NCBI RefSeq assembly: GCF_023736115.1
Contig: NZ_JAKQZC010000001.1
Coordinates: forward strand, 248,001 to 312,000
Direction of reading: 5' to 3'
Length of the DNA: 64,000 bases
Source: Salinicola avicenniae
Lineage (GTDB): Bacteria > Pseudomonadota > Gammaproteobacteria > Pseudomonadales > Halomonadaceae
Position numbers and translations under genes: made by a program. Shown here in pieces: positions 52,178 to 59,572 of this stretch. The first letter of the stretch is position 1. Each line of letters starts with the position of its first letter. The notes beneath the pieces were generated by a model, which had not been told where the DNA came from, ran no database searches, and worked only from the letters and a program-made list of their open reading frames with translations.

Positions 52178-52576
52178 ATGAAAACGCAGCGCTGGATCTT
52201 TCCGCTTCTGGTGGCATCGCTGGGACTGTCTGGAGTCGCCCAGGCCAACCCGGGCCATGGCAACGGACACGGTAATGGACATCATGGCGGTGGGCCGCCG
52301 GGGCACCAGGGCCATGGGGGCGGTCACCATCATCAGGCGCATCATGGTGATGATCACCGGGGGCACGGTGGACGTGATTTCGATCATCACGGGTGGCACG
52401 AAGGTGGCCATCTCTCCCGCCACTATTACCACGATGACCGCTATTGGGTGCGCGATTGGCATGCCCGACATCTCTCACCGCCGCCGCGGGGCCACCGCTG
52501 GCTGCATATCGACGGTGACTATGTTCTCGCCGCCGTCGCGACCGGCGTGATTACCGCGATCGTGCTGGGCCATTGA
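52178..52576 (+). CDS. RcnB family periplasmic protein, paralogue 2 (His-rich)
   Basis: This 132-residue protein has a signal peptide (MKTQRWIFPLLVASLGLSGV, cut after AQA) and a strongly His/Gly-rich linker (GNGHGNGHHGGGPPGHQGHG and HHHQAHHGDDHRGHGG), which could bind metal. It ends like paralogue 1: YWVRDWHARHLSPPPRGHRW, LHIDGDYVLAAVATGVI. AAGGAG precedes ATG 52178. Compared with paralogue 1, glutamines in the linker are replaced by histidines, so the pair may differ in metal binding. Ni/Co or other metal stress is the family-based expectation; nothing nearby confirms it. Confidence 0.85.
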   Translation: MKTQRWIFPLLVASLGLSGVAQANPGHGNGHGNGHHGGGPPGHQGHGGGHHHQAHHGDDHRGHGGRDFDHHGWHEGGHLSRHYYHDDRYWVRDWHARHLSPPPRGHRWLHIDGDYVLAAVATGVITAIVLGH

Positions 52577-52597
52577 GGCAAGTGGCGCTTCGCACAA

Positions 52598-52640
52598 ACG
52601 ACAACGGCCCGACCGCTACCGGCGATCGGGCCGTTGTCGT
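52598..52640. terminator. bidirectional terminator between rcnB-like gene and ohr
   Basis: A perfect 15-bp stem (52598-52612 with 52626-52640, 13-nt loop) separates two convergent genes. There is no long T-tract on either side, but the stem is strong. Confidence 0.75.
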
Positions 52641-52648
52641 GACAGGGA

Positions 52649-53077
52649 TTACACCTCGACGTTGAGCGTCACATCGATATTGCCCCGGGTGGCGTTGGAG
52701 TAGGGGCAGACCTGATGCGCCATCTCGACCAGCGCTTCGGCTTGCGTCTTGTCCATGCCGGGCAGTTTGACCGTCAGGGTGGCCTCGATGCCGAAACCGC
52801 CGCCGACGGGGCCGATACCGACTTCACCGGTAATCGCGGTGTCTGCCGGCAGCGTGGCCTTCTCCTGCGAGGCGACCAGCTTGAGCGCGCCGATGAAGCA
52901 GGCCGAGTAGCCCGCGGCGAAGAGCTGTTCCGGATTGGTGCCGTCACCGCCGGCGCCGCCGAGCTCCCTGGGCGTGGATAGCTTGAGGTCGATCGCGCCG
53001 TCATCGGCCGTTGCGCGGCCATCCCGGCCGCCGGTCACGTTGGCCTGGGCGCGATAGAGGACTTTTTCCAGCGACAT
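52649..53077 (-). CDS. ohr: organic hydroperoxide resistance protein (Ohr/OsmC family)
   Basis: Ohr (142 residues) reduces organic and lipid hydroperoxides with a Cys pair. It starts [22 protein letters not shown]; the first Cys is in [17 protein letters not shown] (near residue 60) and the resolving Cys in [18 protein letters not shown] (near 124). ATG 53077 is chosen because AGGAG lies 7 nt upstream; at ATG 53083 the ribosome site would touch the start. No OhrR (MarR-type) gene is adjacent. The LysR gene downstream on the map reads in the same direction but lies about 290 bp further and faces a different target. Confidence 0.95.
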   Translation of the reverse strand: MSLEKVLYRAQANVTGGRDGRATADDGAIDLKLSTPRELGGAGGDGTNPEQLFAAGYSACFIGALKLVASQEKATLPADTAITGEVGIGPVGGGFGIEATLTVKLPGMDKTQAEALVEMAHQVCPYSNATRGNIDVTLNVEV

Positions 53078-53238
53078 CGTCATTCTCCTGTCAGGTGTAG
53101 CGTGAAGCCCCCGGGTGGTACGCCGGGTCGCTTTGTATCGGTTCTCCCCACCATAGTCCATTTGTCGGCGTTCGCCGCATGCATACGCTTCCACCAGGGC
53201 TTCTGGCCTGTCGGGTAGGCTTTGGCGCGGGCTTCTTG

Positions 53239-53375
53239 AACAGCACTTTGAGATGAACGGTACTTTGAGATGACAGCACTTTGAGACAGGGATCTTTGGG
53301 GCAGGGGGCTTTAGACAGGGGGCATTAGACAGGAATCTTGAGACAGGGCTTTTCAGTCGGGACGTTTGAGTCAGG
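53239..53375. repeat. degenerate tandem repeat, unit 13-17 bp, core CTTTGAGACAG
   Basis: About nine imperfect units run through the gap between ohr and the LysR gene and end inside the last codon of that LysR gene. Examples are CAGCACTTTGAGATGA, TACTTTGAGATGA, CAGCACTTTGAGACAG, GGCTTTAGACAGG and AATCTTGAGACAGG. The rest of the gap (53078-53238) shows no feature. Confidence 0.75.
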
Positions 53376-54333
53376 ACGTCTCCGCATCGCGTTTTTCCTG
53401 CCAGCGATCCCAGGGGGGGATGGGCTGCAAGGTGTCGAAGAGGTAGTCGAGGAAGGCGCGGACCTTGCGCGTTCGCCGTCGGCGTTCGGTCGTCAGCACG
53501 TGGATATCTCGCTGCCCGGGCACTACCTCGCCGCGCCAGCTCTCGAGCAGCGCCACCAGGGTACCGGCCGCAAGCTCATCGGCGATCAGCCAGGTCGGGA
53601 AGAGAACGACCCCCTGGCCTGCCAGCGCCGCCTGCAGCAGGCTGATGGCGTCGTTGCTGTAGAGATTGCCGGCGACCTCGTGAGGGGTCGAGGCGCGCTC
53701 TCCCGGTGCCTGGAAATACCAGCGCTGGCGCCCCAGCTCGCCTTGGTAGAGCAGGCAGTTATGCGCGGCCAGCGCCTCCGGCGTAGCCGGTGCGCCGTGC
53801 GCTTCCAGATAGCGGGGCGCGGCCGCGGCCACATAGTGCATCGGCGCCAACCGGCGCGCGACCAGTGACGAATCGGACAGGTCGCCGACGCGGAAGGTGA
53901 TGTCGTGCCCCTCACGGACCGGATCGACCACGCGGTCGTCCAGCTGCAGTTCCGCCTGCAGCGCGGGATGCCGGCGCTGAAACCGATGCAGCAGCGGCAC
54001 GATTCGACGCTGGCCGAAGGCGACCGGCGCATTGATGCGCAGCACGCCGCTGGGTTCGGTATCGGGATGCGCCAGCGCCTCGCTCGCCAGGTCGAGCCGT
54101 TCGAGAATCTCGCGAACTTCCTCGTAGTAGCGCCAGCCGGCTTCGGTCAGCGTGACGGCCCGCGTGTGGCGGTAGAAGAGCGGCTGGCCGAGGGCCTCTT
54201 CCAGCCCGCGAATCTGGCGCGAGACCGAAGAGACCGCGCGGTGGAAGTGGTGTGCCGCCGCGGTGAAGCTGCCCGTGGCAGCGACCCGCTCGAAGACGCG
54301 CAAGGCATTGAGATCCAGATGGTTGATCGTCAT
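53371..54333 (-). CDS. LysR-family transcriptional regulator
   Basis: This 320-residue LysR protein has the N-terminal helix-turn-helix ([40 protein letters not shown]) where [11 protein letters not shown] replaces the usual SQSAVSRQI, and a CrgA-like effector domain ([39 protein letters not shown]). ATG 54333 is set by family alignment; a longer frame upstream overlaps the divergent gene's leader. It is divergent from the PRISE-type reductase with a 133-bp gap, so that gene is its likely target. The 3' end runs into a degenerate tandem repeat. Confidence 0.9.
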   Translation of the reverse strand: MTINHLDLNALRVFERVAATGSFTAAAHHFHRAVSSVSRQIRGLEEALGQPLFYRHTRAVTLTEAGWRYYEEVREILERLDLASEALAHPDTEPSGVLRINAPVAFGQRRIVPLLHRFQRRHPALQAELQLDDRVVDPVREGHDITFRVGDLSDSSLVARRLAPMHYVAAAAPRYLEAHGAPATPEALAAHNCLLYQGELGRQRWYFQAPGERASTPHEVAGNLYSNDAISLLQAALAGQGVVLFPTWLIADELAAGTLVALLESWRGEVVPGQRDIHVLTTERRRRTRKVRAFLDYLFDTLQPIPPWDRWQEKRDAETS

Positions 54334-54466
54334 CGAGTTGCGCCTTGTGCAATAAAGATTTGCGAATTTTGTGATTGTAGCAAAGGTGAGGCGTGACCAG
54401 ACTGCTGTCATCGCTTCGGCGCGACCGAAGCCAAATCGCAAAGGCGTAATCGTCACGGAGGCAATC

Positions 54467-55525
54467 ATGCAAAAGGGTACCGCACTGGTCGTTGGCGCAA
54501 CTGGCATCACCGGCGGCAATCTGGCCGCCTATCTGGTCGCGAGCGGCTGGACAGTCTATGGCCTGTCGCGCCGGGCAACCGAACAGAGCGGCGTGATTCC
54601 GGTCACCGCCGATCTGCTCGACGCCGAGCAGACGAAGGAGGCGCTCGCCGAGCTACCGATCAGCCACGTTTTCTACTGCACCTGGATCCGGCGCGACAAC
54701 GAGAAGGCCAACGTCGAGGCCAACAGCCAGATGATGCGCAATCTGTTCGCCGGGCTCGAAGCGGCGCCGCTGCAGCACGCGTCTCTGGTCACCGGCACCA
54801 AGCAGTATCTCGGTTCGTTCGAGGCCTATGGCAGCGGGCGCATCGAGACGCCGTTCCGCGAATCCGAGCCCCGGGTGCCGGGAGACAACTTCTACTATGC
54901 GCTGGAAGACGTCCTGTTCGAAGCGGCCGAACAGCAGGGCTTCGACTGGAACGTGCACCGCCCGCACACCGTGATCGGCTATGCTCGCGGCAACGCCATG
55001 AATATGGGCACCACGATTGCCGTCTACGCCTCGATCTGTCGGGAAACCGGCCGGCCCTTTGTCTACCCGGGCTCGCAGACCCAGTGGAACGCCCTGACCG
55101 ACATGACCGATGCGCTGGTGCTGGCGCGCCAGATGGAGTGGGCCGCCACCACGCCGGGTGCCGCCAACCAGGCGTTCAATACGGTCAACGGCGATGTCTT
55201 CCGCTGGCGCCGCATGTGGCGCGAGATCGGCGACTATTTTGGTCTCGAGGTGCCGGATTGCCCGGAGACCCCGCAGCCGCTCGAGATGCAGATGGCGGGC
55301 GCGGAATCCACCTGGCGCGAGATCGCCGAGAAGCATGACCTGGTCGAACCGGACGTGACCCAGCTCGCCTCCTGGTGGCATACGGACGCCGACCTCGGCC
55401 GCGATCAGGAGTGCGTCAACGACACCACCAAGTCGCGCGACTTCGGTTTCGACCATTTCCGCGAGACACGTGGCGCGTTCTTCGATCTGTTCGACCGCCT
55501 GCGGGCCGAGAAACTTATTCCCTGA
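54467..55525 (+). CDS. SDR family oxidoreductase of the PRISE type
   Basis: This 352-residue protein resembles progesterone 5-beta-reductase/iridoid synthase-like enzymes (PRISE), SDRs first known from plants and present in some bacteria. The NADPH fold is ALVVGATGITGGNLAAYLVA and YGLSRRA. Characteristic segments are SLVTGTKQYLGSFEAYG (with the family lysine), NFYYALEDVLFEAAEQQGF (with the catalytic tyrosine) and NVHRPHTVIGYARGNAMNMG. The family reduces activated C=C bonds of enones; the bacterial substrate is unknown. GGAGG precedes ATG 54467. It is divergent from a LysR regulator and ends at a strong terminator. Confidence 0.88.
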   Translation: MQKGTALVVGATGITGGNLAAYLVASGWTVYGLSRRATEQSGVIPVTADLLDAEQTKEALAELPISHVFYCTWIRRDNEKANVEANSQMMRNLFAGLEAAPLQHASLVTGTKQYLGSFEAYGSGRIETPFRESEPRVPGDNFYYALEDVLFEAAEQQGFDWNVHRPHTVIGYARGNAMNMGTTIAVYASICRETGRPFVYPGSQTQWNALTDMTDALVLARQMEWAATTPGAANQAFNTVNGDVFRWRRMWREIGDYFGLEVPDCPETPQPLEMQMAGAESTWREIAEKHDLVEPDVTQLASWWHTDADLGRDQECVNDTTKSRDFGFDHFRETRGAFFDLFDRLRAEKLIP

Positions 55526-55562
55526 TCGGCCCGAGTGGTCGCAATCTAACTGCAGGTAACAG

Positions 55563-55591
55563 AAACCGGCGCCCCTGGGGCGCCGGTTTTT
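55563..55591 (+). terminator. intrinsic terminator after the PRISE gene
   Basis: AAACCGGCGCC (55563-55573) pairs with GGCGCCGGTTT (55579-55589) and is followed by TT. The A-rich left and T-rich right flanks make it usable in both directions. Confidence 0.88.
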
Positions 55592-55625
55592 GTCGTCATG
55601 GCGGGTGCCAACGCGCGGATCGCGC

Positions 55626-56465
55626 TCAAACCAGGAAGCTGAACTTGTCGCGCAGCTGCTCCCAATGGGCGCGTGAGCTGGCGGCCAGCACGCGGCCTTC
55701 ATGGATCGTCGGCGCGTAGGGCGTACCGTCGAGCAGCGCCGAATAGCCCCCCGCCTCGGCGTGAATCATCAGGCCGGCGGCGTGGTCCCACGGCATCAGC
55801 TTGCCGGTCAGCATGAAGTCGACGAACCCGAAGGCCATGGTGCGGTATTCGTGGCAGGCGCAGCCGAAGGCCATCATGCGCTGAAAGTCGGGGAAGGTGG
55901 CGGCCAGCTGGTATTGCAGCGGCTTGGGGAAGAGGCGGATCGAGGTCGAGCCGACCATCTGGCCGAAATCGGTCGTGTCCGAGACCTGCAGACGCCGCTC
56001 GGTGCCGTCGGGGCGGCCGAACCAGGCGCCTTCGCCATGCCGCGCGACAATCCAGTCATCTGCCAGCGGGTCGTAGAGCAGCCCGAAGATCGTCTCGCCG
56101 AAGCTCGTCGCCGCCAGGATCACGCCGAACTGGTTGAGTCCGCGAGCGAAGTTCCAGGTGCCGTCGACCGGGTCGATGATAAAGGCGAGTTCGGCGCCCG
56201 CGATCGCTCCCAGATCGGCATCGCCGGCCGCCACCGCTTCCTCGCCAAGTACCGTGGCATCGGGCCACTGCGCCTGGATGGCCGCGGTCATCATCCGCTC
56301 TGCCCCCTGGTCGGCATCCGTCACCAGATCGTCCGGCGCGCTCTTCGAGCGGATCGCCTCATCGGAAAGATTGCGGAAACGCGGCAGGATCTCGGCCTTG
56401 GCAGCGTCGCGCACGATCTCGATCAGGTGGTGCTGTGCCTCGAGGGAGAGGGCTCTGGCTGGCAT
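55626..56465 (-). CDS. inositol monophosphatase family protein
   Basis: This 279-residue protein has the metal-binding motifs of the IMPase/FBPase superfamily: VLGEEAV (near residues 72-78), DPVDGTWNFARG (near 98-109) and WDHAAGLMIHAEAGG (near 226-240). DDLVTDADQGAERMM is the usual N-terminal KSxxDLVTxAD-like site. The three acidic sites bind two or three Mg ions for phosphate-ester hydrolysis. Family members act on inositol phosphates, PAP, histidinol phosphate or fructose 1,6-bisphosphate; here the substrate is unclear. It is monocistronic, convergent with the PRISE gene, and its 5' side shares a long gap with cydA. Confidence 0.9.
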   Translation of the reverse strand: MPARALSLEAQHHLIEIVRDAAKAEILPRFRNLSDEAIRSKSAPDDLVTDADQGAERMMTAAIQAQWPDATVLGEEAVAAGDADLGAIAGAELAFIIDPVDGTWNFARGLNQFGVILAATSFGETIFGLLYDPLADDWIVARHGEGAWFGRPDGTERRLQVSDTTDFGQMVGSTSIRLFPKPLQYQLAATFPDFQRMMAFGCACHEYRTMAFGFVDFMLTGKLMPWDHAAGLMIHAEAGGYSALLDGTPYAPTIHEGRVLAASSRAHWEQLRDKFSFLV

Positions 56466-56594
56466 GGGGCGCTCCTTGAAGGATGGAGCTTCAAGGGTAA
56501 CCGAAATGGCCGAGGCTCGCGTGGCCCCCGGCCGGCGGTGGCTCGCGGCTTTCCGATTTTACCATGTCCGCGTGCGCTAACTTCCCTTAAGGCT

Positions 56595-56625
56595 TGCGAC
56601 ATGCTGCCGCTGACGATATGTCGCA
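56595..56625. promoter_or_regulatory. inverted repeat TGCGACAT-N15-ATGTCGCA in the cydA upstream gap
   Basis: Perfect 8-bp arms (56595-56602, 56618-56625) lie 230 bp before cydA in the 389-bp gap shared with the phosphatase gene. It is a candidate operator for either gene. No FNR/ANR box (TTGAT-N4-ATCAA) was found in the gap, and nothing else stands out there. Confidence 0.4.
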
Positions 56626-56854
56626 GCGGAAAGCCCGGTCCGAGCATTGTATTGGTGCCCCGATATCCGAATCATTACCGGCCTAATCGTATCGGTGCGG
56701 TCGGGGAAGTCTCGAGACTGCTGGTGGGTTCCAACCTTCCGAGACGAACCCGCCTCGCCCGCGCACTGCCGGACGAGGTTGTCCGCACCGAGTGTTTGCT
56801 GGAGGCCCTGTCGGGCCATGAACGGCGGCCCTGCCGCCGGATGAGGAGAACACC

Positions 56855-58285
56855 GTGAATGCGGCCGATCTTTCCACGTTGATCTCGCGAATCGATTTCG
56901 CGTGGATCACGACCTTTCATATCATCTATCCGCCGCTGACCATCGGACTCGCCATGCTGCTCTTCTTCGCGGAGTGGCGCTGGGTGCGCAGCAAAGACGA
57001 AGGCTGGTATCGCCTCTGCCGCTTCTTCGAGCGGCTCTTCATCGTCAACTTCGGCGCCGGTGTGGCGACCGGGGTCACCATGGAGATGGCCTTCGGTATT
57101 CTCTACGGGCCGTTCTCCCAGGCCGCCGGGCCGTTCTTCGGTCAGGTGCTGGGCTACGAGACGATCACCGCCTTCATGTACGAAGCCGGCTTCATCGGCC
57201 TGATGATCTTCGGCTGGGGGCGCATCAGCCAGCGCATGCACCTCTTTGCCACGGCCAACGTGGCGATCTCCTCGACGCTCTCGGCGATGTGGATTCTGTG
57301 TGCCAACTCCTGGATGCAGTCGCCGACCGGCGTCGAGCTGCGCGACGGTGTCTTCCACGTGGTCGACTGGGGTGAGGCGATCCTCAACCCGCACTTCCTG
57401 ACCGCCTTCCCGCACATGCTGATCGCCGCCGTCGAGCTGTCGATCTGCTTCGTGGCGGCGGTCTCTGCCTGGTTCCTGCTCAAGCGCCGCCACGTGGCGC
57501 TGTTCCAGCGCGCGCTGAAGTATTCGATTCTCTCGCTGATCTTCGTGGCCGCCGTGCAGGTCTGGGTCGGTGACGAACTCGGTCAGACCGTCGCCGAGAC
57601 CCAGCCGGCGGCGCTGGCGGCGATGGAAGGCCACTACGAGACCCACAACCCGGACGGCTCGGTCAATTCGAGCTGGAACGTGATTGGCTGGCCCAACGCC
57701 GACAATGACGGCATGGGCTGGTCGATCGCCATCCCCCACGTGCTCAGCCTGCTCGAAACGCACAGCTGGGACGGCGCCGTTCAGGGCCTCAACGAGTTCG
57801 ATCAGCAGGATCGTCCGCCTATCGCGGCAACTTTCTACTCGTTCCGCGTGATGGTGGCGATCGGCGGCGTACTGTTGCTGCTGGCGCTGTGGGGCGCATG
57901 GCTCGCCGCGCGGGGGCGTCTCTCCGTCGAGCGCGTCACCGAAAACACATGGTTCCTCAAGGCTGTCGTCGTCGCCGGCGTGCTGCCCTATCTGGCGATC
58001 TGGACCGGCTGGTGGACGCGTGAAATCGCCCGTCAGCCGTGGGTGGTCTACGGCCTGATGCGCACCGAGGACGGGGTCAGCCACATGTCGCCGGAACTGG
58101 CGATCTTCTGGTTCGTCGGCTTCGCCATCTTCGAGATCGGCGTCACGCTCGGCACGATCCACTTCCTGGCCAAGATCTGCCGCCACGGCCCCGACGTGAA
58201 CTCGCCGGTCGCGTTCGATCCGCACGACAACGACGGCATGGCGCCTGCGGGTCAGGCCGATCACACCGCCGCGCAAACCGCCTGA
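56855..58285 (+). CDS. cydA: cytochrome bd-type quinol oxidase subunit I
   Basis: CydA (476 residues) holds the haems and quinol site of the bd oxidase, which reduces oxygen to water without pumping protons. Ligands: His22 in TTFHIIYPPLTIGLA, the second His in FLTAFPHMLIAAVE, and Met in FYSFRVMVAIGG. Two acids lie in GYETITAFMYEAGFIGLMIFGW. The quinol loop is short (after VWVGDELGQTVAETQPAALA), unlike the long E. coli Q-loop, so it is of the short-Q or CIO-like group. GTG 56855 has GAGGAG six nt upstream. It is followed by cydB (29-bp gap). No cydX-like small frame was found. Confidence 0.93.
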   Translation: MNAADLSTLISRIDFAWITTFHIIYPPLTIGLAMLLFFAEWRWVRSKDEGWYRLCRFFERLFIVNFGAGVATGVTMEMAFGILYGPFSQAAGPFFGQVLGYETITAFMYEAGFIGLMIFGWGRISQRMHLFATANVAISSTLSAMWILCANSWMQSPTGVELRDGVFHVVDWGEAILNPHFLTAFPHMLIAAVELSICFVAAVSAWFLLKRRHVALFQRALKYSILSLIFVAAVQVWVGDELGQTVAETQPAALAAMEGHYETHNPDGSVNSSWNVIGWPNADNDGMGWSIAIPHVLSLLETHSWDGAVQGLNEFDQQDRPPIAATFYSFRVMVAIGGVLLLLALWGAWLAARGRLSVERVTENTWFLKAVVVAGVLPYLAIWTGWWTREIARQPWVVYGLMRTEDGVSHMSPELAIFWFVGFAIFEIGVTLGTIHFLAKICRHGPDVNSPVAFDPHDNDGMAPAGQADHTAAQTA

Positions 58286-58314
58286 GCCATCGGACAGATT
58301 CGAGGAATTCATCG

Positions 58315-59361
58315 ATGCATACGCTTTCCGCTTCACAGCAGGTCCTGATCTTCGCGTGGTGGTTCGCGCTGGGGGTGAGCGTGCTGATCTACATCGCGCT
58401 GGATGGTGCCGATCTGGGCGCCGGTATCTTCTCGCTGTTCGTTCGCGATCACGACGAGCGCGGCGCGATCATGGCGGCCATGGCCGGCACCTGGGATGCC
58501 AACGAAACCTGGCTGATCGTTGCCGGTGGCATTCTGTTCGGGACCTTTCCGTACGTCTACGGTTCTGCCTTTAACTATCTGATGGTGCCACTGGCCTTCG
58601 TACTCTGGGGCATCATGGCCCGCGCCGTGGCGCTGGAGTTTCGCCATCTCGCCTCGCCGTTCTGGCAGCGCTTCAGCGACGGTGTGTTCGGCGTCGCCAG
58701 CCTGACGGTCACCTTCTTCGGCGGCATGTCGGTCGGCGCCGTGCTTCACGGCTACCCGATGACCGAGGAAGCCGGTCGCGTGCCGACCTACGTCGGCGGG
58801 GCCTTCGCCTTCATCACGCCGTTCTCGATCTGGGTCGGCATCGCGTCCACCATCGCCATGACGCTGGCCGGCTTGCTGTTCGTGCGCGCACGCTTCGAGA
58901 AGGACGAGCCGATCCGTCAGGATGCGGCCAAATGGACCGCGACCATCTTCTATCTCGCCATTGCCGCCGTCGCCGTGACCACCGCCTGGAGCGCGCTGAT
59001 CTTCCCGTGGGCCGCCAATCGCTGGTTCGGTCCGGGGATCTGGATCTGGGGCATTCTGTTCATCGTCAGCCTGTTCGCGATCATCCAGATGCGCCGGGCG
59101 ACCCACCAGGACCGAGATCTCGCGGCGGTGCTGTGGTTCAACGGCGCGGCGGTAATCATGGGCCTGGGCATGCTGGCGACCATGTTCCCCTACCTGATTC
59201 CCGGTACCTGGACGATCTGGGATGCGGCGAGCCCCGAAGTGTCGATCACGACCTTTACCCTGACCATGGGCGGCTTCATTCCGGTCATGATTATGTATAA
59301 CGCCTACCAGATCTGGGTGTTCCGCGCGCGGGTGACCAAGCTGGCGGCTCATGCCCACTGA
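58315..59361 (+). CDS. cydB: cytochrome bd-type quinol oxidase subunit II
   Basis: CydB (348 residues) is the structural partner of CydA with eight or nine membrane helices. Its opening WWFALGVSVLIYIALDGADLGAGIFSLF includes the GxDLGAG signature, followed by GTWDANETWLIVAGGILFGTFP, also diagnostic. MTEEAGRVPTYVG and TLTMGGFIPVMIMYNAYQIW are near the end. ATG 58315 has GAGG upstream; an open frame continuing upstream through cydA is spurious. It ends before a large hairpin that separates it from cydDC. Confidence 0.93.
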   Translation: MHTLSASQQVLIFAWWFALGVSVLIYIALDGADLGAGIFSLFVRDHDERGAIMAAMAGTWDANETWLIVAGGILFGTFPYVYGSAFNYLMVPLAFVLWGIMARAVALEFRHLASPFWQRFSDGVFGVASLTVTFFGGMSVGAVLHGYPMTEEAGRVPTYVGGAFAFITPFSIWVGIASTIAMTLAGLLFVRARFEKDEPIRQDAAKWTATIFYLAIAAVAVTTAWSALIFPWAANRWFGPGIWIWGILFIVSLFAIIQMRRATHQDRDLAAVLWFNGAAVIMGLGMLATMFPYLIPGTWTIWDAASPEVSITTFTLTMGGFIPVMIMYNAYQIWVFRARVTKLAAHAH

Positions 59362-59383
59362 CCCGCCGCCGGCCGGCCCGTGA

Positions 59384-59417
59384 CGAGGCCCCGTCTACCC
59401 CCGTAGACGGGGCCTCG
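59384..59417 (+). terminator. strong hairpin between cydB and cydD
   Basis: A perfect 15-bp GC-rich stem (59384-59398 with 59403-59417, loop CCCC) follows cydB. No T-tract is present. It may reduce read-through or protect the cydAB message. Confidence 0.6.
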
Positions 59418-59464
59418 CCGTCCCTCGCGGAAGGCGCGTATCGTTCGCGCCTGGCGAGCGCGCC

Positions 59465-59503
59465 GTCGATAGGCGTCATCGATAGGCGTCATCGATAGGC
59501 GCC
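59465..59503. repeat. 13-bp tandem repeat CGATAGGCGTC type, three copies
   Basis: GTCGATAGGCGTC, ATCGATAGGCGTC and ATCGATAGGCGCC follow one another directly in the leader of cydD. Confidence 0.85.
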
Positions 59504-59572
59504 GTCGATTGATGCTGTCTTCCGCCACTTTCATTCACGCTTGCTTTCACGACTTTCGTGACAGGAGATGTC

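Noticed and set aside
58039-58314. N-terminal extension of CydB reaching back into cydA
   Set aside because: The stretch is out-of-frame cydA sequence; the family start MHTLSASQQV at 58315 has its own ribosome site.
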